Shown piece after piece: positions 56,545 through 64,000 of a stretch of DNA of 64,000 nt. Position 1 is the first letter of the stretch, and every line of letters begins with the position of its first letter. The notes under the pieces are model-generated. The model made no database searches. It was given only the letters and a program-made list of their open reading frames with translations, and had not been told where the DNA came from. The stretch lies in NCBI RefSeq assembly GCF_006494815.1, contig NZ_CP041091.1:2308501-2372500 (forward strand), written 5' to 3'. The stretch comes from Nocardioides sambongensis (GTDB lineage: Bacteria; Actinomycetota; Actinomycetes; Propionibacteriales; Nocardioidaceae). A program made the position numbers and the translations under genes.

Positions 56545-56969
56545 GCACCCGGCCCACCCACCCGGAGGGACCCGTCGTGGTCGCCTACGCCCCCGACCGG
56601 TTCGGACGCGCCGCCCTGGACCACGGGGCGCGGACCGCCCGCACGGACGGCGTCGCCCTGATCATCGTCAACGCCACCCGCGGGGACGCCTACGTCGACA
56701 AGCGGTTCGCCGCCGACGACGAGCTGGCCGCTTTGGAGCGCGAGCTGAGCGCCGACGGCCTGGCGGTGTCGGTCCGTCACGACCTGGTCGACGACGTCGC
56801 CGACGCGGTGGTGGCGGTCGCCGACGCCGAGGAGGCGTCCCTGATCGTGGTCGGTGTGCGGCGTCGTACGGCGGTCGGCAAGGCGCTGCTCGGCAGCGTG
56901 GCGCAACGGGTGATCCTCGACGCGCACTGCCCGGTGCTGGCGGTCAAGCCGGACGAGGACGCGCAGTAG
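56541..56969 (+). CDS. Universal stress protein (UspA family)
   Basis: 142 residues. [24 protein letters not shown] opens the fold and [34 protein letters not shown] holds the ATP-binding G-x2-G-x9-G-S pattern. ATG 56541 overlaps the tctA stop, so this ATP-binding stress protein is made together with the transporter. Such Usp proteins beside transporters may modulate uptake; this is inference. Confidence 0.88.
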   Translation: MSTRPTHPEGPVVVAYAPDRFGRAALDHGARTARTDGVALIIVNATRGDAYVDKRFAADDELAALERELSADGLAVSVRHDLVDDVADAVVAVADAEEASLIVVGVRRRTAVGKALLGSVAQRVILDAHCPVLAVKPDEDAQ

Positions 56970-56995
56970 CCGAGGACCGGTGGACCCGACCGCCC

Positions 56996-57586
56996 TCAGC
57001 GGCGGCCGGAGACGGCCAGGACCAGGGTCTCCTGGAGGAAGCCGAGCCAGTCGTAGATGTGGTGCGCCTGGGCGCGAGGATCCTCCTCGGGCAGCGAGTC
57101 CCAGTAGTCCTCGTCGTCCTCGGCGACGCCCAGCCGGGTGGCCAGGGCGAGCCGGAGGTCGGTCAGCGAGCGCATCCAGACCTGGGCGGTGTCGGGCGCC
57201 AGCTCGACGTCGATGGTCAGGTCCTCCCCGTCGGGCTCCGCCGGCAGCCCGGCCTCCTCGAGGGTGTCGATGACGGTGCCCGCCGCGCGGGACTTCGAGT
57301 CGCGCAGCGTGCCCTCGGTGAAGCGCCGGAACTCGCCGGCCGCCTCGCCGTCGCCGGTGTAGGCGTTGGGGAAGAGCCTGGCCAGCACCGGGTCCTCGGG
57401 CTCCTCCACGGGTCCGGTGAAGTCGAAGAGCGCCGCGAGCGGATCGTCGTCCGGCTTCGGTACGGCGGCCTCGTTGTGCAGCAGCTCCACCAGCTGGGCC
57501 GCGAGCGAGCGGATCAGGTCGGCCTCGAAGGCCGAGAAGGTGGCGATGATGTTCTTGCTGCGGCGGTCACGGACGAACCCGGCCAT
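56996..57586 (-). CDS. DUF2017 family protein
   Basis: 196 residues, soluble and acidic, with FSAFEADLIRSLAAQLVELL near the start and RSLTDLRLALATRLG and HIYDWLGFLQETLV near the end, as in actinobacterial DUF2017 proteins that follow clpS (Rv1332 in M. tuberculosis). Function unknown. ATG 57586 follows GGAGG by 9 nt, 14 nt after the clpS stop. Confidence 0.85.
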   Translation of the reverse strand: MAGFVRDRRSKNIIATFSAFEADLIRSLAAQLVELLHNEAAVPKPDDDPLAALFDFTGPVEEPEDPVLARLFPNAYTGDGEAAGEFRRFTEGTLRDSKSRAAGTVIDTLEEAGLPAEPDGEDLTIDVELAPDTAQVWMRSLTDLRLALATRLGVAEDDEDYWDSLPEEDPRAQAHHIYDWLGFLQETLVLAVSGRR

Positions 57587-57600
57587 CGAGCTTCGCCTCC

Positions 57601-57906
57601 TCACTCTGACTTCTGCAGGGTCGCCCACAGTCCGTACTCGTGCATCGCCTGCACGTCGCGCTCCATCTCCTCGCGGGTGCCGCTGCTGACCGCGGACTTG
57701 CCCTCCTCGTGCACCTGGAGCATCAGCTTCTCCGCCTTCTTCTTGGAGTAGCCGAAATAGCTGGTGAACACGTAGGCGACGTACGACATCAGGTTGACCG
57801 GGTCGTTCCAGACCAGCGTCACCCACGGGGTGTCGGCCACCACGACCGCGTCGGGGGTGAGGTCCTCCTCGACCCCCGGATCCGCCTTGGTGGGGCTCGC
57901 GGTCAT
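57601..57906 (-). CDS. clpS: ATP-dependent Clp protease adaptor ClpS
   Basis: 101 residues. WVTLVWNDPVNLMSYVAYVF carries the N-end-rule binding residues, and KLMLQVHEEGKSAV supplies the conserved histidine. ClpS delivers proteins with destabilising N-terminal residues to ClpC/ClpA. ATG 57906 is preferred over the in-frame start at 57927. Followed by DUF2017, the usual actinobacterial pair. Confidence 0.92.
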   Translation of the reverse strand: MTASPTKADPGVEEDLTPDAVVVADTPWVTLVWNDPVNLMSYVAYVFTSYFGYSKKKAEKLMLQVHEEGKSAVSSGTREEMERDVQAMHEYGLWATLQKSE

Positions 57907-57946
57907 CACCCGCCCATCGTGGCACACCGGCGATCCACGTCGGATA

Positions 57947-58486
57947 TCAGCCGCACCACCGGGCGGCGACCTCGCGGATCACGGTGAGGTTGCGGTTGGT
58001 GGCCACGCCGAGGTGGCGTTCCAGGAAGGCGTTGTCCAGCCGCGACTGGTGGTAGTTCTCGCCGAGCAGCAGGTGGACCGCCCGCCCGGAGACGTGCAGT
58101 CGCTCGTCGGTGATCCCCGCGTCGGCGACCGCGGCCTGGAGGGCCGCGACGGCCTGCGCGCTCGGCTCCTCCTTGAGCAGGGAGACGTAGTGGCGCCGGT
58201 CGTGGTCGAGTCGGTCCGCCTCGTCCCGGATCGCGGCCACCTCGGCGGCGGTGAAGACGATCGTCGGCACCTCGAACCCGGCGTGCTCGAGGTAGGCGGC
58301 CTCCAGGGCGCGCTCGATCCGGGCGCGCGAGCGCATCCGGGTGTCGAAGCGGACGTTGCCGGTGTTGATGTAGGTGGCAACGCCGTCGAAGCCGATGGAC
58401 TCGGTCGCCGCGATGATCCGGTCCTTGCCGAAGGTCCGTCGCCCGCCGAGGTTGATCGCCCGCAGGAACGCCAATTGGGTCGCCAT
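57947..58486 (-). CDS. DUF1697 family protein
   Basis: 179 residues. QLAFLRAINLGGRRT and FDGVATYINTGNVRF are the opening blocks of DUF1697, and the C-terminus reads NRNLTVIREVAARW. Cytoplasmic, function unknown. No ribosome site precedes ATG 58486; a CAGACT hexamer (minus strand, 58493-58498) ends 6 nt upstream, the same spacing seen before the gene at 27770. Confidence 0.85.
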   Translation of the reverse strand: MATQLAFLRAINLGGRRTFGKDRIIAATESIGFDGVATYINTGNVRFDTRMRSRARIERALEAAYLEHAGFEVPTIVFTAAEVAAIRDEADRLDHDRRHYVSLLKEEPSAQAVAALQAAVADAGITDERLHVSGRAVHLLLGENYHQSRLDNAFLERHLGVATNRNLTVIREVAARWCG

Positions 58487-58514
58487 GGCAGCAGTCTGCA
58501 CCGAGACTGGACCG

Positions 58515-59468
58515 ATGCTGCGGGTCGCCGGTGCCGGTCTCCGCGGGGCGCTCGCCGTCCCGGCGGCGCTGGCGCTGGCGCTGGCACTGGTGCTGGCGGC
58601 CGGCCTCGGCGCCTGCAGCACCGGCACCTCGGACCCCGACCGCGCCGAGCCGGGACCGACCACCGATCACGTGGTGATCACCCCGCCTCCGGCCGAGCCG
58701 GGCATCGCGCTCTCGGTGGTGCAGCAGCGCCTCGACGAGGGCACCGACCGCGCCGACCTGCGGATCATCAACATCACCGCCGGCGACCTGCGGGTACGGC
58801 GCATCGGCGTGCGGTGGCCGGGCTTCCCCGGCCCCACCCTGCCCCGCGCCGAGGTGGTGGGCGCGGGGGCCACACTCGACCTTCCGATGCGCCTGCCGGC
58901 CCCGGACTGCACGGTCGACGTCGAGGACGCCGAGACCGCTCCCCCGGCCACCGGGATCGCGGTCACCGCCACCGCCGACGGGCAGCGCACCGTGCGCCGC
59001 CCGATCGACGAGGCCGGGATGCGTTTCCTGACCCGGCTGTGGTCGGAGGCCTGCGCCCGCGAACGGGTCGCCTCCTTGGTGCGGCTGAGCTGGATCGTGC
59101 CCGACCGCACCGACGGTCCGGTGCTGACGATGCGGCTCGCGCTGGACCGCTCCGGCGGCCGCACCGGCCCGCAGGTGGCGCTGACCGAGGTCGCCGGGTC
59201 GGTGCTGTTCGACCTCTCGCTCCCGGGCCGCGGACCCTCGGCACTGCGGCCGGACCGGGCCCGCGCGCGACTGCCGGTCCGGGTCGACCCCGGGCGCTGC
59301 GACGAGCACGCCCGCTCCCAGGCGTCTCAGCCGGTGACCTTCCGAGTCTGGCTCCGGATCGGCCGGGACACGGAGAACACCTCGGCAGTCGTGTTGCCCG
59401 ACGCGGGCGGACGCGCTCGGCTGCTCCGCTTCCTCGATCGGGCGTGCGGCGACACGACCGCGCACTGA
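58515..59468 (+). CDS. Hypothetical lipoprotein
   Basis: 317 residues. The N-terminus is a lipoprotein signal (ALALALALVLAAGLGAC) with the cysteine at about residue 36. The rest is a beta-rich, Arg/Pro-rich extracytoplasmic domain with spaced cysteines (PDCTVDV, SEACARER, DPGRCDEH, DRACGD) that could form two disulfides. I do not recognise a family. It diverges from the DUF1697 gene (28 nt apart). Confidence 0.7.
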   Translation: MLRVAGAGLRGALAVPAALALALALVLAAGLGACSTGTSDPDRAEPGPTTDHVVITPPPAEPGIALSVVQQRLDEGTDRADLRIINITAGDLRVRRIGVRWPGFPGPTLPRAEVVGAGATLDLPMRLPAPDCTVDVEDAETAPPATGIAVTATADGQRTVRRPIDEAGMRFLTRLWSEACARERVASLVRLSWIVPDRTDGPVLTMRLALDRSGGRTGPQVALTEVAGSVLFDLSLPGRGPSALRPDRARARLPVRVDPGRCDEHARSQASQPVTFRVWLRIGRDTENTSAVVLPDAGGRARLLRFLDRACGDTTAH

Positions 59469-59513
59469 GCGGCCGGTCGTTGTCTGACGCGTCACGGTCC
59501 ACCTGTCTAGATT

Positions 59514-59532
59514 TACATAGGTTTCCTATGTA
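59514..59532. promoter_or_regulatory. Perfect palindromic operator ahead of the MarR gene
   Basis: TACATAGG-TTT-CCTATGTA: 8-base perfect arms in an AT-rich patch of a very GC-rich genome, ending 12 nt before GTG 59545. Size and place suit autoregulation by the MarR dimer. Confidence 0.7.
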
Positions 59533-59544
59533 TATTGAGGAGAT

Positions 59545-60000
59545 GTGACCACCCAAGACCCCGACGACCCGCACAGCGAGCTCGTCGTCCAGGCGGCCCG
59601 CCTGGTGCGGGCGGTCCGCCAACGGGAGCCGGTCGGCGCCCACCTGCGGACGCTCTCGATCCTCGACCAGTACGGCGCGCTCGGCGTGACCACGCTGGCC
59701 ACCATCGACCGCTGCACCCAGCCGACGATGTCGGCCGCGGTGAGCCGGATGGTGGAGCTCGGCTGGGTGAACAAGCAGCCCAACCCCGAGGACGCGCGGA
59801 GCACCCTGGTCCACCTCACCGACGACGGCTCGGCCGAGCTGGCCCGCTACCGCGCGGCCAACGCCCGCTTCGTGGCCGACCGGCTCGCCGCCACCGACCA
59901 CGACCTCGCCGCGCTGCACACCGCCGTCGAGGTGCTGCGCGACCTGCTGGACGCCACCGACCCCACCGCCACCACACCAACCACCGCAACCGAGGAGTGA
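59545..60000 (+). CDS. MarR-family transcriptional regulator
   Basis: 151 residues. The winged helix reads LSILDQYGALGVTTLATIDRCTQPTMSAAVSRMVELGWV (recognition helix around TQPTMSAAVSRM) and then NPEDARSTLVHLTDDG, the beta wing. Flanking helices give the MarR dimer. GTG 59545 follows GAGGAG closely. It sits 6 nt before an MFS gene and just after a perfect palindrome, so it very likely represses itself and the exporter until a ligand binds. Confidence 0.9.
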   Translation: MTTQDPDDPHSELVVQAARLVRAVRQREPVGAHLRTLSILDQYGALGVTTLATIDRCTQPTMSAAVSRMVELGWVNKQPNPEDARSTLVHLTDDGSAELARYRAANARFVADRLAATDHDLAALHTAVEVLRDLLDATDPTATTPTTATEE

Positions 60001-60006
60001 CCCCCG

Positions 60007-61265
60007 ATGACCACCGCCACCCGTGAACCCGCCCCGCCCGGACCGGAGGGTCGATCCTGCACCAGCCGCGCGCGGTGTGGGCGGTCGCCTTCGCGTGCGT
60101 CATCGCCTTCATGGGCATCGGACTCGTCGACCCGATCCTCAAGGAGATCGCCGCCAAGCTCGACGCCACGCCGAGCCAGGTCTCGCTGCTGTTCACCTCC
60201 TACATGGCGGTGATGGGCGTCTCGATGCTGATCACCGGCGTGATCTCCACCCGGATCGGCCCGAAGCGCACCCTGCTCATCGGCCTGGCGATCATCGTCG
60301 CCTTCTCCGCGCTGGCCGGCATGTCGGACTCGGTCGGCGCCGTGATCGGCTTCCGCGCCGGCTGGGGCCTGGGCAACGCCCTCTTCATCGCCACGGCGCT
60401 GTCCACCATCGTCAGCGCCTCACGCGGGTCCCTGGCGCAGGCGATCATCCTCTTCGAGGCCGCCCTCGGCCTCGGCATCGCGTCGGGGCCGCTGGTGGGC
60501 GGGCTGCTCGGCGAGCACTCCTGGCGCGGGCCCTTCTTCGGCGTCTCGGTGCTGATGACCGTCGCCCTGCTGGCGACCACCTTCTTCCTGCCCGCGACCC
60601 CCGCCACCGGTCGACGGACCAGCCTGGCCGACCCGTTCCGCGCCCTGCGCCACCCGGCGCTGGCCGTGCTCGCCGTCGTCGCGGTCTGCTACAACCTGGG
60701 CTTCTTCACCCTGCTCGCGGCCGGCCCGTTCGCGCTGCCCGAGCTCGGGATCATGCAGATCGGCTGGGTCTTCTTCGGCTGGGGCCTGCTGCTGGCGATC
60801 ACCTCGGTGCTGGCGGCGCCGGCGCTGCAGCGTGCGCTGGGCACGGTCCCTGCGCTGATCGCCGCCCTCGGCCTGTTCAGCCTGGACCTGTTCGTGATCG
60901 GCATCGGCACCACCCACCAGGGTCTGGTGATCACCGGCATCGTGGCGGCCGGCGGCTTCCTCGGCGTGATCAACACCCTGGTCACCGAGGCGGTGATGGG
61001 CAGCGCCCCGGTGGAGCGCCCGGTCGCCTCCGCGGCCTACTCCTTCGTCCGGTTCACCGGCGGCGCGATCGGGCCCTACGTGGCCCTCAAGCTGGCCGAG
61101 AACCAGGGCGTCGACACCCCGTTCTGGTTCGGCGGCATCGCGGTCGCGATCGGCGTGGTGGTGATGGCGGCCGGCGCCCGCACCGTGCACACCGCCCTGC
61201 ACGGCGACGCCGAGCCCAGCCCGCTGGAGGAGGCCGAGGCGGAGCTGGTCGGCGACGCCGGCTGA
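60007..61265 (+). pseudogene. MFS transporter, frameshifted close to the start
   Basis: About 419 residues when repaired, 12 membrane helices: AVAFACVIAFMGIGLVDPILKEIAAKL at the N-terminus and FTGGAIGPYVALKLAEN near the end. As sequenced, ATG 60007 reads only to REPAPPGPEG before losing frame at GGG 60048-60050; one added base gives SILHQPRAVWAVAF and the intact transporter. ATG 60007 has GAGGAG upstream. The downstream GTG at 60075 would cut helix 1. Drug or metabolite efflux controlled by the upstream MarR protein is inferred. Confidence 0.8.
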
Positions 61266-61742
61266 TCAGCTGAAGATCATGCAGCTCGAGGTCGCGTGCG
61301 CGACGAGTCGACCGCGGGCGTCGTACAGCTTCGCTTCGGCGAGGGCGGTACGACGTCCGCGCTGCAGCACCGTCCCGACAGCCCGCAACCGGCCGGAGTC
61401 GACGGTCACCGCCCGCAGGAACTTCACGTTCAGGTCGAGCGAGGTGTAGCCCTCCCCCACCGCCAGCGTCGAGTGCACCGCGCATCCGCAGGCGGAGTCG
61501 AGGAGGGTGGCGTAGACCCCGCCGTGCACGCTGCCGATCGGGTTGTAGTGGCGCAGCTCGGGGTCCAGCTCGAAGATCGCGGAGCCGCGCTCGGGCACGG
61601 ACATGCCGGCGAAGCCGAGAGTGGTCGCGATCGGCGCGGCCGGCAGCCGGCCCTCGACGATCGCGGTGAGCTGCTCGAAGCCGTCCAGCGTCGTCGGGTC
61701 GACACTCTGGGTCTGGGTGGTGGACTCAGCCATGGCACTCAT
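61266..61742 (-). CDS. PaaI/YdiI-like hotdog-fold thioesterase
   Basis: 158 residues. HYNPIGSVHGGVYATLLDSACGCAVHS is the central helix with the catalytic region (HGGV, D), and TSLDLNVKFLRAV follows. Hydrolyses acyl- or aryl-CoA thioesters in the cytoplasm. Its stop abuts the converging MFS stop without a gap. ATG 61742 or 61733; neither has a clear ribosome site. Substrate unknown. Confidence 0.87.
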   Translation of the reverse strand: MSAMAESTTQTQSVDPTTLDGFEQLTAIVEGRLPAAPIATTLGFAGMSVPERGSAIFELDPELRHYNPIGSVHGGVYATLLDSACGCAVHSTLAVGEGYTSLDLNVKFLRAVTVDSGRLRAVGTVLQRGRRTALAEAKLYDARGRLVAHATSSCMIFS

Positions 61743-61764
61743 CGAACCAGCGGAGACCTGGGTC

Positions 61765-61793
61765 TGTCAATGAGACTCAGATCGTCCTATCCT
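61765..61793 (+). promoter_or_regulatory. Promoter of the HxlR regulator gene
   Basis: TGTCAA (61765-61770) and TATCCT (61788-61793) are spaced exactly 17 nt. The -10 ends 6 nt before ATG 61800 and there is no ribosome site, so the message is probably leaderless. Confidence 0.55.
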
Positions 61794-61799
61794 GACGCG

Positions 61800-62303
61800 A
61801 TGAGCACGGACACCGGCGCCGCGACCCGCGACACACCTCCCGCCCTCGCCTGGTCGGTGGAGAACTGCAGCCTGGGCCGGACGATGGCCATCCTGGGTGA
61901 GCGTTGGACCGTGGTGGTGCTGCGCGAGGTCTTCCTCGGGGTCCGTCGCTTCGCCGACATCCAGCGGCACACCGCGATCCCCCGGCAGGTGCTGACCGCC
62001 CGGCTGGCGACGCTGGTCGAGCAGGGCATCCTGCACCGAGTGCCCTACCGCGACGACGGAGCCCGCACCCGGCACGAGTACCGGCTGACCGAGCGCGGCC
62101 TCGAGCTGCAGCCGATCCTGATCGCGATCACCGCCTGGGGCGACCGGCACCTCGCCGATCAGGCGGGCCCCCCGCGCGAGTTCGTGCACCGCGACTGCGG
62201 CGCCCCGGTGCACGTCGAGCTGCGCTGCACCGAGGACCACCGGGTCGACGACCGCGCGGTGGCCGGGCGCCCGGGCCCCGGCGCCCGGCGCGCCAGCGGC
62301 TGA
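61800..62303 (+). CDS. HxlR-family winged-helix regulator
   Basis: 167 residues. CSLGRTMAILGERWTVVVLREVFLGVRRF is the HxlR signature (cysteine, ERWT), then ADIQRHTAIPRQVLTARLATLVEQGIL as the recognition helix and RHEYRLTERGLEL as the wing. HxlR-type proteins respond to aldehydes or redox state. A short C-terminal region with DCG and RCTED adds two cysteines that could sense oxidation. It diverges from the thioesterase gene, a possible target. Confidence 0.88.
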   Translation: MSTDTGAATRDTPPALAWSVENCSLGRTMAILGERWTVVVLREVFLGVRRFADIQRHTAIPRQVLTARLATLVEQGILHRVPYRDDGARTRHEYRLTERGLELQPILIAITAWGDRHLADQAGPPREFVHRDCGAPVHVELRCTEDHRVDDRAVAGRPGPGARRASG

Positions 62304-62331
62304 GGCCGCCGGCCAGCGGCACTCCCCGCGC

Positions 62332-64000
62332 TCAGGCCCGGGTGCGCGCGAGCAGGTAGACGAAGTAGGGCGCGCCGATCAGCGCGGCGATCAGGCCGGC
62401 CGGGATCTGCGCCGGGGAGATCACGGTCCGTCCGATCGCGTCCGCGACGCCGACCAGCACCGCCCCGATCAGCACCGCCACCGGCACCGAGCGGGCGTGC
62501 TTCGCCCCGACGAGGGCGCGTGCCATGTGTGGCGCCACGAGACCGACGAAGGCCAGCACGCCGACGGCCGCGACGCTCATCGCCGCGAGCAGCGCCGCCA
62601 CCGCGAGCACCGCCAGCCGGACCCGCTCCAGGCCGACGCCGACCAGTCGCGGGGTGTCCTCGTCGAGCGCCAGCAGGTCGAGCTCGCGACGTACCAGGTA
62701 GGCGACCGGGATCGCGATCACCAGCATCACCGCGACCGGCACCACCTGCTCGAAGGAGCGGCCGTAGGTGGTCCCGGACAGCCAGGTGTAGATGCGCGGG
62801 GTGTCCCACGGGTTGGAGCGCACCAGGAGGAACGTGGTCAGCGCGGTCGAGCCGTACCAGGTGCCGATGCCGATCAGCAGCAGGCGGTCGGCGTCGAGTC
62901 CGTGCCGCCAGGCCAGGCCGTAGACCAGGGCGAACGCGACCAGCGCGCCGATCGTCGCGCCGATCACGATCGAGGTGTTGTCGGCGGCCTGGGTGACGCC
63001 CGCCCCGGTCACCACGATGACCGCGCCGACGCCGGCGCCGCCGGTGATCCCGAGGATGCCGGGCTCGGCGAGCGGGTTGCGACAGGTGGCCTGGACCAGC
63101 GATCCGGACAGCGCGAGCGCGGCGCCGCCGAGCACCGCAGCAGCGATCCGGGGGGCCCGCTCGTCCAGCGCGAACTGGATGTTGGGTGCTCCCTCGCCGG
63201 AGAGCCAGAGCCCGATGTCGCCGGTGCGCAGCCAGGTGTCGCCGGCGAGCAGTCCGAGCAGCACCACGCCCACCGCGGCGACCACCGCGAGCACGAGCAC
63301 GACGAGGAATCGGCTGCGACTGCGCACGCCGACCCGGGCGGCGGGCGGCTGGCGGGTCGGGCCGGAGTCGCGGCTGCCGCGGGCGAGCGCGATCATCACC
63401 ACGGCGCCGACCAGCGTGGTCGCGATGCCGGTGGGGATCGCCAGCGCCTCCTCGGCGCCGAGCAGGGCCCGGACCAGGGCGTCGGCGGCCACCACCGCGA
63501 GCGCGCCGGTCAGGCCGGCGGCCGGAATCAGCACCGCGTGCCGGTTGAGCGCGGGCAGGAACCGGCCGAGCAGTCGGACGATGGCCGGCGCGAAGAGCCC
63601 GACGAAGCCGATCGGGCCGGCTAGGGTCACCGCGGCCGCGGTCAGCAGCACGGCCAGGATGGTGCCGAGGGCACGGGTGGAGCGGACCGGGACCCCGAGC
63701 ACCGACGCCGAGTCGTCGCCGAGCCCCAACAGGTCGAGGCGGCGCGAGAGTGCCAGCGCCGCAATCGTGGCCAGTACGACGACAGGCGCAGCCCGCTCGA
63801 ACGAGCGCAGGTCGAGCTGGGTCAGCGAGCCGCTCCCCCAGGCGAACAGCGCCGTGGTCTCCTCGTCGAAGAGGATCAGCAGGGTCGACGTGGCCGCCTG
63901 CAGGGCGAGCGCGACCGCCGAGCCCGCCAGCACCAGCCGGGTCGTCGAGGTGCCCGCGCCACCGGCCAGGCCGAGCACCAGACCGGCCGCCAGGAGACCG
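62332..64000 (-). CDS. Iron-siderophore ABC permease, two FecCD halves fused (5' partial)
   Basis: At least 548 residues with about 17-18 helices seen, open past the window end. Two FecCD copies are fused, as in FhuB: the first ends with VGLFAPAIVRLLG and the second with FVGLVAPHMARALVG, and CRNPLAEPGILGITGGAGVG is the classic loop of the second half. Imports ferric siderophores with an ATPase and a binding protein not in view. Upstream residues (GLLAAGLVLG) still fit FecCD, so the start at 63978 is not real. Confidence 0.88.
   Translation of the reverse strand, partial: GLLAAGLVLGLAGGAGTSTTRLVLAGSAVALALQAATSTLLILFDEETTALFAWGSGSLTQLDLRSFERAAPVVVLATIAALALSRRLDLLGLGDDSASVLGVPVRSTRALGTILAVLLTAAAVTLAGPIGFVGLFAPAIVRLLGRFLPALNRHAVLIPAAGLTGALAVVAADALVRALLGAEEALAIPTGIATTLVGAVVMIALARGSRDSGPTRQPPAARVGVRSRSRFLVVLVLAVVAAVGVVLLGLLAGDTWLRTGDIGLWLSGEGAPNIQFALDERAPRIAAAVLGGAALALSGSLVQATCRNPLAEPGILGITGGAGVGAVIVVTGAGVTQAADNTSIVIGATIGALVAFALVYGLAWRHGLDADRLLLIGIGTWYGSTALTTFLLVRSNPWDTPRIYTWLSGTTYGRSFEQVVPVAVMLVIAIPVAYLVRRELDLLALDEDTPRLVGVGLERVRLAVLAVAALLAAMSVAAVGVLAFVGLVAPHMARALVGAKHARSVPVAVLIGAVLVGVADAIGRTVISPAQIPAGLIAALIGAPYFVYLLARTRA

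Overview
The window is very GC-rich, packed with 1-4 base gene overlaps, and carries actinobacterial marker genes: paired WYL regulators of PafB/PafC type, the mec-cysO-cysM set, a metallohydrolase of the DUF2786 type, MBL-murI-rph-rdgB in the order seen in Mycobacterium, and leaderless-looking promoters. A member of the Nocardioidaceae (Nocardioides or a close relative) is the best guess. This rests on gene content, not on a search.

Region 1 (1-25.9 kb) is a surface polysaccharide locus. It holds a WecG/TagA-GT2 fusion cut by the window edge, several further glycosyltransferases, a GT2-deacetylase fusion, an ATP-grasp/PHP pair, an O-antigen ligase/polymerase, two Wzz-like chain-length proteins without a kinase, and a Wzx-type flippase. 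A tightly overlapping nucleotide-sugar operon follows (Gfo/Idh dehydrogenase, epimerase, two DegT aminotransferases, PglD-like acyltransferase), then a very large secreted protein with four DUF4082 units, a second GT2, and a WbpD-like acetyltransferase. Together these look like a Wzx/Wzy-dependent pathway for an N-acylated amino-sugar polymer.

Region 2 (26-37 kb) holds a uracil/xanthine permease behind a strong leader hairpin, a DoxX protein, a DUF2786 metallohydrolase, the WYL pair, a lipoprotein sulfatase, a GroES-like protein, and an ECF-type nickel/cobalt transporter (CbiM-N-Q-O). The transporter promoter contains a near-perfect Nur-type box, which points to nickel. A Bcp peroxiredoxin and tRNA-Leu(UAG) follow.

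Region 3 (37-57.9 kb) keeps the order clpS-DUF2017-mec-cysO-cysM-murI-MBL-rph-rdgB on the minus strand, as in Mycobacterium tuberculosis (Rv1331-Rv1341). Modules are inserted between the backbone genes: an ABC exporter with a two-component system, a lipoprotein phosphodiesterase, a second ABC exporter with a two-component system, and a tripartite tricarboxylate transporter with a CitAB-like two-component system.

Region 4 (57.9-64 kb) has DUF1697, a lipoprotein, a MarR-MFS pair with a perfect operator palindrome, a thioesterase, an HxlR regulator and a fused iron-siderophore permease cut by the window end.

Twelve genes are interrupted by 14 frameshifts in total. Every one is repaired by adding a single base, nearly always in a run of G or C. 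This looks like base under-calling in the sequence rather than real decay, so these genes are described as they would read when repaired.
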